Source: Gallibacter intestinalis (GTDB lineage Bacteria; Bacillota; Clostridia; Peptostreptococcales; Anaerovoracaceae). Taken from it: 64,000 nucleotides of DNA. The stretch spans positions 1 to 64,000 of the forward strand of contig NZ_JADCKA010000004.1 in NCBI RefSeq assembly GCF_014982745.1, given 5' to 3'. The notes beneath the pieces were generated by a model, which saw nothing but the letters and a program-made list of their open reading frames with translations, ran no database searches and had not been told where the DNA came from. Shown here in pieces: positions 1 through 8,795 of this stretch. The translations under genes were made by a program, and so were the position numbers. Each line of letters begins with the position of its first letter. The stretch's first letter is position 1.

Positions 1-736
1 TATGTTCCCCTTTATGAAACCATCCACTTTCTGGATCTGTAGTACTTTGCTTCTGCTCTTTTAATTGACTCATATCTATTTGGGAACTTCCTGTAGTTGA
101 GTCGTTATCATCATCGTTTTTATCTGAGTCATTATCTTTATCGCTTTTTTCTTTTAAAGGAGCTTTACCATGTGCTATTCTATCAGCATTGATTTCTTCT
201 TTTAATTTCTCGTCATAAAACCTTGCACTTTTCTTTGCTACTAGTATTTTCTTCGCCTTTTTTCTGTTAGCTGCTGCTTTTACATGTGTTGCATCTATGA
301 ACACTACATCTGTATTTATTAGGTCACATTTCATACATTGCAAAAGTATCCTCTGAAATATCTGTTCAAATAGATCTGTGCCTTCAAATCTTCTCTTGTA
401 ATTTTTGCCAAATGTTGAAAAATGAGGGACTTTATCATAAAAGTCCAAACCTAAAAACCATCTGTAAGCTACATTTACTTCTATTTCTTTGATTGTCTGA
501 CGCATACTTTTAATACCATACATATACTGTATGATTGGAATTTTAATTAGTGTTACAGGATCAATAGAAGGTCTTCCTGTTTCAGTAGAATATCTATCTT
601 CTACAAGATCATATATGAAATCAAAATCTATATATTTATCTATTTTTCGTAAAAGATGGTCTTGTGGAACAAGTTCATCTATTGATACCATCTGTATTTG
701 TTTCTTTTTATCTTCAGGGTTATTTTTTGTTATCAT
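1..736 (-). CDS. IS1182-family transposase, 5' part (cut by window edge)
   Basis: The minus strand is open from an ATG at 736 to the window edge (245 codons visible). A good ribosome site (AAGGAG, about 8 nt upstream) supports this start. The product carries the N-terminal DUF772-type transposase segment seen in IS1182 elements: a GRPSIDPV motif near residue 55, then SMRQTIKEIEVNVAYRWF, and an FIDATHVKA stretch that probably holds the first catalytic aspartate. A low-complexity acidic stretch of D, N, K and S follows near residues 210-225, as is common in this family before the second catalytic segment. The rest of the DDE domain lies outside the window, so intactness cannot be judged. The element sits just downstream of pheT, reading in the same direction. 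Confidence 0.88.
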   Translation of the reverse strand, partial: MITKNNPEDKKKQIQMVSIDELVPQDHLLRKIDKYIDFDFIYDLVEDRYSTETGRPSIDPVTLIKIPIIQYMYGIKSMRQTIKEIEVNVAYRWFLGLDFYDKVPHFSTFGKNYKRRFEGTDLFEQIFQRILLQCMKCDLINTDVVFIDATHVKAAANRKKAKKILVAKKSARFYDEKLKEEINADRIAHGKAPLKEKSDKDNDSDKNDDDNDSTTGSSQIDMSQLKEQKQSTTDPESGWFHKGEH

Positions 737-821
737 GGCGATATTCTCCTTAATTTCTATATTAATATTATATCATAAATACCGCCATAAGCGTTGATAT
801 TTCAACGATTTATATGTGTTT

Positions 822-860
822 TATGCAAAAGAAAAAGCCCAATCTCAAAATTGAGATTGG
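822..860 (-). terminator. Terminator downstream of pheT
   Basis: Perfect 10-bp arms, CCAATCTCAA at 839-848 and TTGAGATTGG at 851-860, are followed on the minus strand by a T-rich tract (GGGCTTTTTCTTTTGC). This is a classical intrinsic terminator for the pheST transcript and also shields the IS1182 transposase from read-through. Confidence 0.8.
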
Positions 861-879
861 ACCTTTGTCTACAGTCTGC

Positions 880-902
880 GCGACCGATTATCCATCGGTC
901 GC
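880..902. repeat. Inverted repeat between pheT and the IS1182 gene
   Basis: GCGACCGAT at 880-888 and ATCGGTCGC at 894-902 are perfect 9-bp arms with a 5-nt loop. On the plus strand the repeat is followed by ATTTTGCTTTT, so it could terminate rightward transcription, but no rightward gene ends here. It may belong to the edge of the insertion sequence. The rest of the 737-928 gap holds only this hairpin and the pheT terminator. Confidence 0.5.
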
Positions 903-928
903 ATTTTGCTTTTATAACATTATTTCTT

Positions 929-3373
929 TTACTGAGTTCTCAGTTCCGCATTCATCTTCTTGCCCAGCTTCTTCATTACAATCTCTGCAGCACTTTCGAT
1001 TTCTTCGGAAGTGAGAGTTTTTTCGTTGGAACCGATAAGAAGTCTGATTGTTACGGATTTCTTGCCTTCAGGAATCTGTTTTCCTCTGTACTCATCTACG
1101 AAAGCAGCTTCCTTAACAAGGGCACTGGCTTTCTTTTTTCCCATGATAACATCGTAGATATCATCCCATGTAGCATCTGCATCAAAGAGCATTGAAATAT
1201 CGTACTCAGTTTCAGGATATTCAGGCAAATGCTCAAACTTGTTTGTTCTTGATGGTAACGGCTTAAGCTTTGTCGCATCCAATTCAAATAGCATTGTATT
1301 CAGATTTTTGATGCCGCATTCCATGGAAACCTTCTTTGACAAAAGTCCCATATCACCAATCTTTTCTTTTCCAAGATAGATATTAAGCCATACAACATCA
1401 TCAGCCCATACAGGCTTTTCTTCCTTTTTGAATTCAAATGCTTCCATATGAGTGTAACGAGGCATGAATTCCAGTACGCCCTTTGCCTCTCTAAACAGAA
1501 TTGTTACATCCTTAACGCTGCTTGCAAATGCTGCACCTATATGTTTTTTCTGCTCTGGCAGAGATTCTGTTTCGTCATATGGAGAAGTATAATTCCTGTC
1601 AAAGAATACCTGAGCTTCTTCAAAGATTGAAAAGTCGTTGAAATAACGTTCATTTTTAACAACTGCTTCGCACAGGTTAGGAAGTAGTGATGAACGAACA
1701 TATCCAAGATCAGGTGCAGGCGGTGTAGAAAGTCTCAAAATTCCATCCGTGTTCTGAAGCACCGCATTTACATACACATCGTTCATCCAAGGATATGTGT
1801 ATACTTCCTGCATACCGCAACGGAAAGCAAGGTATTCCTTTATATTTCTTATGAGGTTCTTATCCTTCTGGTTTATATCTTCAGTAAATGATGTTGTGAA
1901 AGAAGTTGCCGTGAAGTTGTCATAGCCGTACATTCTAGCGATTTCTTCCATTATATCGTCCTTGATAGAAATGTCGCCTGTTGAACGCCATGTAGGTGCA
2001 ACAACATGCATATTATCGCCGTTGATTTCAACATCAAAGCCCATTTTTTCCAGCTTGCCTCGGATTTCATCATCTGTCATATGCTTTCCGAGCCTCTTTT
2101 CAAGCCATACCAGATCAACATCAATATGGGCTCTTTCAAGCTTATTTACATAGTTATCTACAAATCCTGTAATTTTCATTTCAGGATATAGCTCTGTAAA
2201 ATACTTCATGGACATGGCCAAAGCCTGGTCACATCTTTCAGGATCAATAGCCTTTTCATATCTTGAAGAAGCTTCTGTTCTCACATCATAACGCTGAGTT
2301 GTACGACGAATACCTGTTGCTTCGAAATTTGCAATTTCCAGAATTACTCTCTGAGTATCAGGAAGTATAGAATCCTTTGCGCCGCCCATAACACCAGCCA
2401 AACCTACAGGACCTTCGGCATCTGCAATTACCAGATCGTCTCCGCAAAGAGTCAGTTCCTCATCATTGAGTAGTATCAGTTTTTCACCTTCTGCTGCAGG
2501 TCTTACTACAATATGATCTTTGATATGATCTGCATCAAATGCATGAGTAGGGTTTCCTGTTGCCAGCATCACATAGTTTGTAATATCAACAAGGGCATTA
2601 ATCGGACGCATTCCTGCCTTCCAGATTCTGTTCTGCATCTTATATGGGGAAGACTTTACATTTACCCCTGACATCTCAACGCCAATGTATCTTGAGCATC
2701 TTTCTGGTGCATCGATTTCAACCTGGAAATCAGATTTTACATCGATATCAATAGGCTCAATTTCTTTAAGAGGCCAATCGTAAATTGCAGCGATTTCACG
2801 GGCAATTCCGTAATGTCCCCAAAGGTCAGGTCTATTTGTCATTGACTTGTTATCAATTTCAAGAATGATATCGTTCATGTCCAAAGCGTCTGCTAGTGGA
2901 GTACCAGCCGGCACATCAAAATCTGACAAATCCAAGATTTCTGCTTCTTCCTTTAGAGGGAAAAGATCTCCCAATCCAATTTCTGTGGAAGCACAAATCA
3001 TACCATAAGACTCAACACCTCTTAACTTAGCATTCTTTATTTCAACAGGCTCTCCCTCACCATGCCAACGAACAATAGCTCCAGGTTGGGATACTGCAAC
3101 ACGGAGTCCCTCTTTGATATTGCTGCCTCCGCATACGATATCTTTAATTTCTCCGCCGCCTATGTCAACTTTACATACTTTCAGCTTGTCAGCATTTGGA
3201 TGCTGCTCTATTTTTTCTATTACGCCTACTATCATTTTATCAAAGCGGCGTGCAAGCTCTTCTGCATCTTCCACTTCCACCGTGGACATGGTCAAGTCGT
3301 ACGCCAGCTTTTTTAAATCCATATCTTCAGGAATTTCTACATAGTCCTTAATCCATGATAATGATAACTTCAT
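929..3373 (-). CDS. pheT: Phenylalanine-tRNA ligase beta subunit
   Basis: Charges tRNA-Phe together with PheS as an alpha2-beta2 cytoplasmic enzyme. The 814-residue length is normal for the bacterial beta subunit. Domains in order are an N-terminal EMAP-like tRNA-binding fold at about residues 44-150 (DKMIVGVIEKIEQHPNADKL), the B3/B4 editing domain at about 210-380, the B5 domain at about 400-475, the catalytic-like core, and the C-terminal FDX-ACB anticodon-binding domain ending in EIVMKKLGKKMNAELRTQ. The ATG at 3373 is preceded by AGGAGGGCAAA. It lies 9 bp after pheS and shares its T-box-controlled transcript. Confidence 0.97.
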   Translation of the reverse strand: MKLSLSWIKDYVEIPEDMDLKKLAYDLTMSTVEVEDAEELARRFDKMIVGVIEKIEQHPNADKLKVCKVDIGGGEIKDIVCGGSNIKEGLRVAVSQPGAIVRWHGEGEPVEIKNAKLRGVESYGMICASTEIGLGDLFPLKEEAEILDLSDFDVPAGTPLADALDMNDIILEIDNKSMTNRPDLWGHYGIAREIAAIYDWPLKEIEPIDIDVKSDFQVEIDAPERCSRYIGVEMSGVNVKSSPYKMQNRIWKAGMRPINALVDITNYVMLATGNPTHAFDADHIKDHIVVRPAAEGEKLILLNDEELTLCGDDLVIADAEGPVGLAGVMGGAKDSILPDTQRVILEIANFEATGIRRTTQRYDVRTEASSRYEKAIDPERCDQALAMSMKYFTELYPEMKITGFVDNYVNKLERAHIDVDLVWLEKRLGKHMTDDEIRGKLEKMGFDVEINGDNMHVVAPTWRSTGDISIKDDIMEEIARMYGYDNFTATSFTTSFTEDINQKDKNLIRNIKEYLAFRCGMQEVYTYPWMNDVYVNAVLQNTDGILRLSTPPAPDLGYVRSSLLPNLCEAVVKNERYFNDFSIFEEAQVFFDRNYTSPYDETESLPEQKKHIGAAFASSVKDVTILFREAKGVLEFMPRYTHMEAFEFKKEEKPVWADDVVWLNIYLGKEKIGDMGLLSKKVSMECGIKNLNTMLFELDATKLKPLPSRTNKFEHLPEYPETEYDISMLFDADATWDDIYDVIMGKKKASALVKEAAFVDEYRGKQIPEGKKSVTIRLLIGSNEKTLTSEEIESAAEIVMKKLGKKMNAELRTQ

Positions 3374-3382
3374 TTTGCCCTC

Positions 3383-4420
3383 CTATTTGAACTGCTTCAG
3401 GAATCTCAAATCTGCACTGTGGAACAATCTTACATCGTCCACTCCATAACGCATCATAACGAGCCTGTCCAAACCGATATTTACGTAAAATCCTGTGTAT
3501 TCGTCCGGATCCAGGCCTCCTGCTCTAAGTACATTTGGATGAGGAGTTCCTCCTGGCATTACTTCTATCCATCCAACGTGCTTGCAGACACTGCAGCCTT
3601 TGCCGCCGCACACCTGACATTCCATATCGATTTCAAATCCAGGTTCAACGAATGGGAAAAATCCTAAACGCATTCTCACTGGAACATCTCTTCCAAATAC
3701 CTTGCTGAGTATAGTCTGAATCATCACTTTTCCGGAAGTGAATGTAATGTCCTTATCCACAATAAGGGCTTCATACTGGAAAAAAGCTCTTTCGTGGTGA
3801 GCGTCAGTTGTCTCATTTCTGTATACCTTGCCCGGATATACGAATCTGTACGGTGGTTTATGAGTCTGAAGATATCTTACGCTACCGCCGGTCAGATGAG
3901 GTCTTAAACAAAGCTTTTCGTTTGTGCCGCCTTTATCGTGTCCTTCTATCCAGTATGTATCCATGCTTTCTCTAGCAGGATGGTTTGGCGGGAAGTTTAA
4001 TTTATCAAAAGAATACAACTCACTTGTAATTTCATCTTCTTCAAATATCTCAAATCCCATTGAACGGAAAGCATCGTTCAGGTCATAGCACATCTGTGTT
4101 ATAGGATGAAGTCCTCCGCTTGTAGGAAGAATTCCAGGAACCGAACAGTCAAAATCAGAAGATACTTCTGAACTCTTAAGTAAAAGCTCTGTTTTTTTCT
4201 GGTCGATAAGCTCTGTAACTTCATTTTTAGCCTGATTAAGAAGCTTACCCATTTCAGGTCTTAAAGATGCATCAACCGTCGGAATTTCTTTCATAAGAAG
4301 GCTTAAAGCTCCTTGTTTTCCGACATATGCACTCTTTACGCTCTGCAGCTGGCTTTCGCTGGCAGCTTCAGAGATCTGCTTTTTTGCTTCTGATAAAATG
4401 CTGTTGATTTTATCTTTCAT
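3383..4420 (-). CDS. pheS: Phenylalanine-tRNA ligase alpha subunit
   Basis: Catalytic subunit of the class II phenylalanyl-tRNA synthetase. The 345-residue protein has an N-terminal coiled-coil tRNA-binding segment (residues 1-90) followed by the class II core: motif 2 around YRFVYPGKVYRNETTDAHHE and motif 3 near the C terminus (GLDRLVMMRYGVDDVR). The pair CQVCGGKGCSVCKHVGWIE resembles the zinc-ribbon-like insertion seen in many Firmicute PheS proteins. The start at 4420 is supported by GAAAGGAGAAG. It is the first gene after the T-box leader and the hairpin-rich insert. Confidence 0.97.
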   Translation of the reverse strand: MKDKINSILSEAKKQISEAASESQLQSVKSAYVGKQGALSLLMKEIPTVDASLRPEMGKLLNQAKNEVTELIDQKKTELLLKSSEVSSDFDCSVPGILPTSGGLHPITQMCYDLNDAFRSMGFEIFEEDEITSELYSFDKLNFPPNHPARESMDTYWIEGHDKGGTNEKLCLRPHLTGGSVRYLQTHKPPYRFVYPGKVYRNETTDAHHERAFFQYEALIVDKDITFTSGKVMIQTILSKVFGRDVPVRMRLGFFPFVEPGFEIDMECQVCGGKGCSVCKHVGWIEVMPGGTPHPNVLRAGGLDPDEYTGFYVNIGLDRLVMMRYGVDDVRLFHSADLRFLKQFK

Positions 4421-4447
4421 AACACACTTCTCCTTTCAATTATTTAA

Positions 4448-4574
4448 GGTCTTTCCTTTTACCTTCGGTAAATTGGGATAGTCTCATTTGCCGTCGTAGA
4501 GCACCACGTGCTAAAGCACTGTGCTCCTGACGTTTGACCTTCCGCGATTTATCTCCGATAAATCGGGATAGGTC
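4448..4574. repeat. Three-hairpin structured insert between T-box and pheS
   Basis: Three consecutive stem-loops occupy the mRNA between the T-box attenuator and the pheS ribosome site. On the plus strand they are 4536-4574 (outer arms GACCT/AGGTC, inner arms CGATTTATC/GATAAATCG), 4499-4526 (GAGCAC/GTGCTC with inner AGCA/TGCT) and 4448-4485 (inner TTTACC/GGTAAA). The first and third share the layout GACC...GGGATAGTC and look like diverged copies of one unit facing the same way. None is needed for T-box function. The arrangement resembles a small REP/BIME-like mobile repeat, which is an inference. Confidence 0.55.
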
Positions 4575-4840
4575 ATAAAAAAAACATCGCCACTTGTTAA
4601 AACAAGGGACGATGTGAATCGCGGTACCACCCTATTTCAGAGCATTTATATTATGCTCTGCACTCTATTTGTGTATTTGTCTGCTACACGAACATCCGGC
4701 TTAACGCGCCAGGCTTTTCGCCGGAGAGCTCCTATACTGAAATTTCAACAAGGTTCACGCAGAATGCTTTCAGCCGGTGACACTCTGTCTCTTGTGTCGC
4801 TACACCTTATCTACTCACGTATATTCATAGCCCGAATTTT
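4574..4840 (-). promoter_or_regulatory. T-box leader, phenylalanine-specific, controlling pheST
   Basis: The minus strand carries the canonical T-box sequence AGGGTGGTACCGCG (plus 4620-4635), directly followed by an attenuator whose arms are ACATCG...CGATGT with TTGT/ACAA inside and a run of eight T. An AGTAGATAAGGTG segment near 4808-4822 fits the AGTA box of stem I. A TTC triplet at 4741-4739 in AAATTTCAGTATA is in the right context to be the Phe specifier codon. Uncharged tRNA-Phe would stabilise the antiterminator and permit pheST transcription. The specifier assignment is by eye; the T-box identity is firm. Confidence 0.92.
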
Positions 4841-4845
4841 TATTT

Positions 4846-4874
4846 ATTATTGCACATGCTGCAAAATTTGTCAA
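4846..4874 (-). promoter_or_regulatory. Promoter of the T-box/pheST transcript
   Basis: Minus-strand -35 TTGACA (4874-4869) and -10 AATAAT (4851-4846) are separated by exactly 17 bp. The promoter starts only 12 bp after the accA stop codon, and no terminator separates the fatty-acid operon from it. Confidence 0.7.
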
Positions 4875-4885
4875 CAATTAACATT

Positions 4886-5671
4886 TTACTCGTATCTGCC
4901 AATCTTCCTGAACTTCTCATATCTTGCTGCAAGAAGTTCATCGTCGCTCATCTGTCTCAACTTCGAGAATTCTTCGTAGAGAAGATTTTCCAGCTGACTG
5001 TAGACATTTCTGAAGCCTCTATCGGTATCTCTTTCCTTTACCACGTATTCTGCCACATCAAGTTCGTGAAGATCCTTTGCAGTAAGTTTAAGGGCTTCAG
5101 CAGCTTCTTTCTTTTTCTTTGCATTCTTCCAAAGAATACTTGCACAGCCCTCCGGTGAGATTACGGAATAAAAGGCATTTTCAAGCATAATAACTTTATC
5201 TGCCACAGCAAGAGCAAGAGCTCCGCCGCTACCGCCTTCACCTATAAACACACTTATTACCGGCGTCTTTAAGGTCATCATCTCATAGAGGTTTTCTGCT
5301 ATGGCAAGACCCTGACCTCTTTTTTCCGCTTCAATACCCGGATATGCGCCGGATGTATCCACAAAGCAAAGTACAGGTCTTTTAAACTTTTCAGCCTGCT
5401 TCATAAGTCTCAGAGCTTTTCTGTATCCTTCCGGATGAGGAGAACCTGAATTTCTCATACCTCTTTCTCTGGCACTTCTACCCTTAGCCTGTCCTATTAC
5501 AGTAACAGGCATATTTCTAAGCTTACCCACGCCAGCAACGATGGCTTTATCGTCCCCAAAGCGTCTGTCACCGTGAAGTTCCTCAAAATCTATTATCAGA
5601 TTGTCTATGTAATCCTGAGCCGTAGCCCTGCCCTTGGCACGGCTTGCCGCAACTCTTTCATAAGCATCCAT
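4886..5671 (-). CDS. accA: Acetyl-CoA carboxylase carboxyltransferase alpha subunit
   Basis: Forms with AccD the carboxyltransferase half of acetyl-CoA carboxylase, moving the carboxyl group from biotin to acetyl-CoA to give malonyl-CoA. The crotonase-like fold shows the expected GQAKGRSARERGMRNSGSPHPEGYRKALRL segment and the SVFIGEGGSGGALALAVAD oxyanion-hole region. The length is 261 residues. The open frame extends one codon upstream (TTG at 5674), but the ATG at 5671 overlaps the accD stop by one base (TGATG), a typical coupled junction, so it was chosen. It is the last gene of the lipid operon. Confidence 0.95.
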   Translation of the reverse strand: MDAYERVAASRAKGRATAQDYIDNLIIDFEELHGDRRFGDDKAIVAGVGKLRNMPVTVIGQAKGRSARERGMRNSGSPHPEGYRKALRLMKQAEKFKRPVLCFVDTSGAYPGIEAEKRGQGLAIAENLYEMMTLKTPVISVFIGEGGSGGALALAVADKVIMLENAFYSVISPEGCASILWKNAKKKKEAAEALKLTAKDLHELDVAEYVVKERDTDRGFRNVYSQLENLLYEEFSKLRQMSDDELLAARYEKFRKIGRYE

Positions 5672-6540
5672 CAAATATCAGCCTCCTCACAGTGCAGTTT
5701 AAGCATCTTGCCAAGATATCTCCTCTGCTCTCTCCTGTCAACGATGGCATCTAAAAATCCAGTATCAAGGACAAATTCCGCCCTCTGAAAGCCCTTAGGC
5801 AGTCTTTGTCTTATGGTCTGTTCTATAACTCTAGGTCCGGCAAAGCCTATAAGAGCCTTCGGCTCGGCCAGTATTATATCGCCTTCCATGGCAAAGCTTG
5901 CTGTAACTCCGCCCGTTGTCGGATTTGTCAAAACCGATATATATAGCAGTCCAGCATCGCTGTGCAGCTTAGCCGCACCGCTGGTTTTTGCCATCTGCAT
6001 AAGAGAAAGTATACCCTCCTGCATTCTGGCACCACCAGAAACTGTATATCCTATTACAGGGAGTTTTTCCTCTGTGGCGTATTCAAAGAGACGGGTTATC
6101 TTTTCTCCTACGACAACTCCCATGCTGCCCATCATAAAGTCAGGGTTCATCACAAAAAGACATGTCCTTACCCCTTCAATCTCACATTCTCCGCATATTA
6201 CACCCTCAGGCTCTCCCGAAACCTTCTGTGCTTTTTCCAGTTTATCTTCATAATCTGGAAAGTCTATGAGATTTTTAGAGGACATATCGGCATCCCTTTC
6301 TTTAAAGGTTCCCTTATCCGCAATGTATTCCACTCTTTCTCTGGCACTCATGGAAAAATGCCATCCGCACTCCGGACACACATATCCAGAATTTTCCACG
6401 TCCCTTCTAAAAAGAGTGCTGCCGCATGATGAACAGAGGACACAAAGTTCCTCCGGAATTTCGAGGTTTTCCTCGTTGATTACCGGAGTTCCTCCTTCCA
6501 GTTTGTTCTGCGGTTTTTTAAATAGATTAGGTTTAATCAT
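5671..6540 (-). CDS. accD: Acetyl-CoA carboxylase carboxyltransferase beta subunit
   Basis: Partner of AccA. The N-terminal zinc ribbon is visible as CVLCSSCGSTLFRRDVENSG followed by CPEC (about residues 33-58), and the crotonase-like domain follows (FVMNPDFMMGSMGVVVGEK, then GGARMQEG). The length is 289 residues. The ATG at 6540 overlaps the accC stop (ATGA), which indicates translational coupling in the lipid operon. Confidence 0.96.
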   Translation of the reverse strand: MIKPNLFKKPQNKLEGGTPVINEENLEIPEELCVLCSSCGSTLFRRDVENSGYVCPECGWHFSMSARERVEYIADKGTFKERDADMSSKNLIDFPDYEDKLEKAQKVSGEPEGVICGECEIEGVRTCLFVMNPDFMMGSMGVVVGEKITRLFEYATEEKLPVIGYTVSGGARMQEGILSLMQMAKTSGAAKLHSDAGLLYISVLTNPTTGGVTASFAMEGDIILAEPKALIGFAGPRVIEQTIRQRLPKGFQRAEFVLDTGFLDAIVDRREQRRYLGKMLKLHCEEADI

Positions 6541-7850
6541 TTCTGATATTTCTCCATAAAGCCGGTATCATATGCACCTTCGATGAATCTCTCATCGGTG
6601 AGGATATCCAGCTGCTGTTCTATATTGACGCTGAGACCTTCCACGATAAGTTCGCAGAGAGCCGCATTCATCTTTCTGATTGCCTCTTCCCTGGTGCCCG
6701 CTTTTACGATGAGCTTGCCAACCATGGAATCGTAATATGGAGGTACAGTATAGTCCTGATACAATGCCGTATCAAATCTCACATTAGGGCCTCCAGGAAT
6801 GTGCAGAGTTTTTATCCTTCCTGCACTCCTTGTATTTATTCTACACTCTATGGCGCAGCCGTCAAGGCGAATATCATCCTGTGTAAAATCCATATCCACA
6901 CCTGCGGCTATTCTTATCTGCCATTTTACCAGATCCTTACCGGTTATCATTTCCGTTACGGTATGTTCCACCTGGAGTCTTGTGTTCATTTCCATGAAGT
7001 AGAAATTGCCTTCTTTATCCACCAGATATTCGATGGTGCCGGCATTTTCATATCCGCAGGCCTTTGCCGCCTTTACGGAAGCCTCCATCATTTCCTTTCG
7101 CTTTTCAGCGCTCATGGTAGGTGCCGGACTTTCTTCTAAGAGTTTCTGGTTGTTAAGCTGAATGGAACACTGTCTTTCTCCCATACAGATTACATTTCCA
7201 GATTTGTCCGCCAGAATCTGCATTTCTATGTGGGCTGCCGGATTCACGTATTTTTCAAGATAGAGAGCACCGTCTCCGAAAGCCGCTTCAGCTTCTCTAG
7301 CAGCTACATCAAAGGCGCTGTTAAAGTCCTTTTCTTCCCTTACGAGTCTTATACCTTTACCGCCGCCGCCGGATCTTGCCTTTATCATAAGCGGAAATCC
7401 GATTTCTACGGCTCTTTTAGCCGCCTTTTTTCTATCGGTAAAGGCGTCGCTTCCCGGAATAACAGGTACGCCTGCAGCCTGCATGGTCTGTCTTGCCTTT
7501 TCCTTGTCTCCCATTTTACCAATCACCTCATAAGATGGTCCTATGAAAGTGATTCCGCACTGGGCGCAAAGCTCAGCAAATTTGGCATTCTCTGAAAGAA
7601 GGCCATATCCCGGATGAATGGCCGAAGCCCCTGTCATCGTCGCAGCGGACAGTATAGCTGTCATGTTTAGATAACTTTCTGATGCTGCAGCCTTTCCTAT
7701 GCAAATGCTTTCGTCGGCAAGGCTGACATGAAGGGCATCTTTATCGGCTTCCGAATATACTGCAACAGTTGCTATGCCCATTTCCCTGCATGCTCTGATT
7801 ATCCTAACTGCAATCTCGCCTCTGTTGGCAATCAATATCTTGGAAAACAT
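6537..7850 (-). CDS. accC: Biotin carboxylase subunit of acetyl-CoA carboxylase
   Basis: ATP-dependent carboxylation of the biotin on AccB. The protein starts with the family hallmark MFSKILIANRGEIAVRIIRA, contains the ATP-grasp glycine-rich loop (KARSGGGGKGIRLV, about residue 157), the EMNTRLQVEHTVTE catalytic segment near 285 and a C-terminal biotin-carboxylase domain. The 437-residue length is slightly shorter than the usual 445-450 but complete. It sits 5 bp after fabZ and overlaps accD by four bases. Confidence 0.97.
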   Translation of the reverse strand: MFSKILIANRGEIAVRIIRACREMGIATVAVYSEADKDALHVSLADESICIGKAAASESYLNMTAILSAATMTGASAIHPGYGLLSENAKFAELCAQCGITFIGPSYEVIGKMGDKEKARQTMQAAGVPVIPGSDAFTDRKKAAKRAVEIGFPLMIKARSGGGGKGIRLVREEKDFNSAFDVAAREAEAAFGDGALYLEKYVNPAAHIEMQILADKSGNVICMGERQCSIQLNNQKLLEESPAPTMSAEKRKEMMEASVKAAKACGYENAGTIEYLVDKEGNFYFMEMNTRLQVEHTVTEMITGKDLVKWQIRIAAGVDMDFTQDDIRLDGCAIECRINTRSAGRIKTLHIPGGPNVRFDTALYQDYTVPPYYDSMVGKLIVKAGTREEAIRKMNAALCELIVEGLSVNIEQQLDILTDERFIEGAYDTGFMEKYQK

Positions 7851-7855
7851 ATACT

Positions 7856-8275
7856 TTACCTGACAAGCGCAAAGGAAAATTCCCCGCTTACGCAGAGCTT
7901 TCCTTCCACTTTTCCCTTTCCTTCAGCAAAATAAAACGGTGGCTTTGCTCTTTTGATGGAGCATTCAAATACGATTTTGTCTCCCGGCTTTACTGGATTT
8001 TTAAACTTCACATTATTAAGCCCAGTATACATCGGTGTAGCCATACCTTCTTTTTGTATTTCTGTGAAAAGAACACAGCATGTCTGTCCCATCATTTCGC
8101 ACAGAATTACTCCCGGTACGACAGGGTTTCCCGGAAAATGGCCATCTAAAAACCATTCAGTTCCTTTAACCGTATATGAACCTACAGCCTTACCCTCTTC
8201 GGTTAATTCCGCTTCTTCCACAAGAAGCATGGAATCCCTGTGGGGAATTATCTTTTTTATTTCTTCCTGATTCAT
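7856..8275 (-). CDS. fabZ: 3-hydroxyacyl-ACP dehydratase
   Basis: Hot-dog fold enzyme removing water from 3-hydroxyacyl-ACP in fatty-acid elongation. The catalytic histidine lies in HRDSMLLVEE near the N terminus and the GHFPGNPVVPGVILCEMMGQ helix is typical and carries the catalytic glutamate. The length is 139 residues. Placed between accB and accC, as in many Clostridia and streptococci. Confidence 0.96.
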   Translation of the reverse strand: MNQEEIKKIIPHRDSMLLVEEAELTEEGKAVGSYTVKGTEWFLDGHFPGNPVVPGVILCEMMGQTCCVLFTEIQKEGMATPMYTGLNNVKFKNPVKPGDKIVFECSIKRAKPPFYFAEGKGKVEGKLCVSGEFSFALVR

Positions 8276-8287
8276 ATTATAAACCTC

Positions 8288-8764
8288 TTATTTGATATAG
8301 AAAAGTGTCTGACCGAATTCTATCAGATCTCCGTCCTTTGCACAGATTTCAGTAACAACTCCGTCCTTTTCCGCAGGAATTTCGTTCATCAGCTTCATGG
8401 CTTCGATAATGCACAGAGTCTGCCCCTTCTTAACCTGAGTTCCCACCTCAACATAAGGCTCGTCATCAGGAGAAGGCTTTCTGTAAAATACTCCCACCAT
8501 AGGAGAATCAACAGGATCCCCTTCATGGCCTGTCGGCATCTGAGAAGGTGCCTGTGACGCTACATCTGCCTGAACGGCTTCCACTGCCGGTGCCGCCTGA
8601 ACAGGTGTCACAACAGGCTGAACAGGCGCCGTAACAGCTACCTGCGCCGGAGCAGAGCTCTTTTCCAAAAGCACGCTGTTACCATCCTTATCAACAACTT
8701 CCAGTGTGCTTAAAGTGGAATTTTCAAGTATCTCCACCAGTTCCTTAATTTCTTTTATATCCAT
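8288..8764 (-). CDS. accB: Biotin carboxyl carrier protein of acetyl-CoA carboxylase
   Basis: Carries the biotin that shuttles carboxyl between AccC and AccA/AccD. The C-terminal biotinyl domain contains the biotinylation motif EAMKLMNEI with the target lysine. The middle (about residues 37-75) is an Ala/Pro/Val/Gln-rich flexible linker. The length is 158 residues. A strong ribosome site (GGAGGAG) precedes the ATG at 8764. Confidence 0.96.
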   Translation of the reverse strand: MDIKEIKELVEILENSTLSTLEVVDKDGNSVLLEKSSAPAQVAVTAPVQPVVTPVQAAPAVEAVQADVASQAPSQMPTGHEGDPVDSPMVGVFYRKPSPDDEPYVEVGTQVKKGQTLCIIEAMKLMNEIPAEKDGVVTEICAKDGDLIEFGQTLFYIK

Positions 8765-8795
8765 GGGACTCCTCCCTATTCTAAATCTTTTTTAT

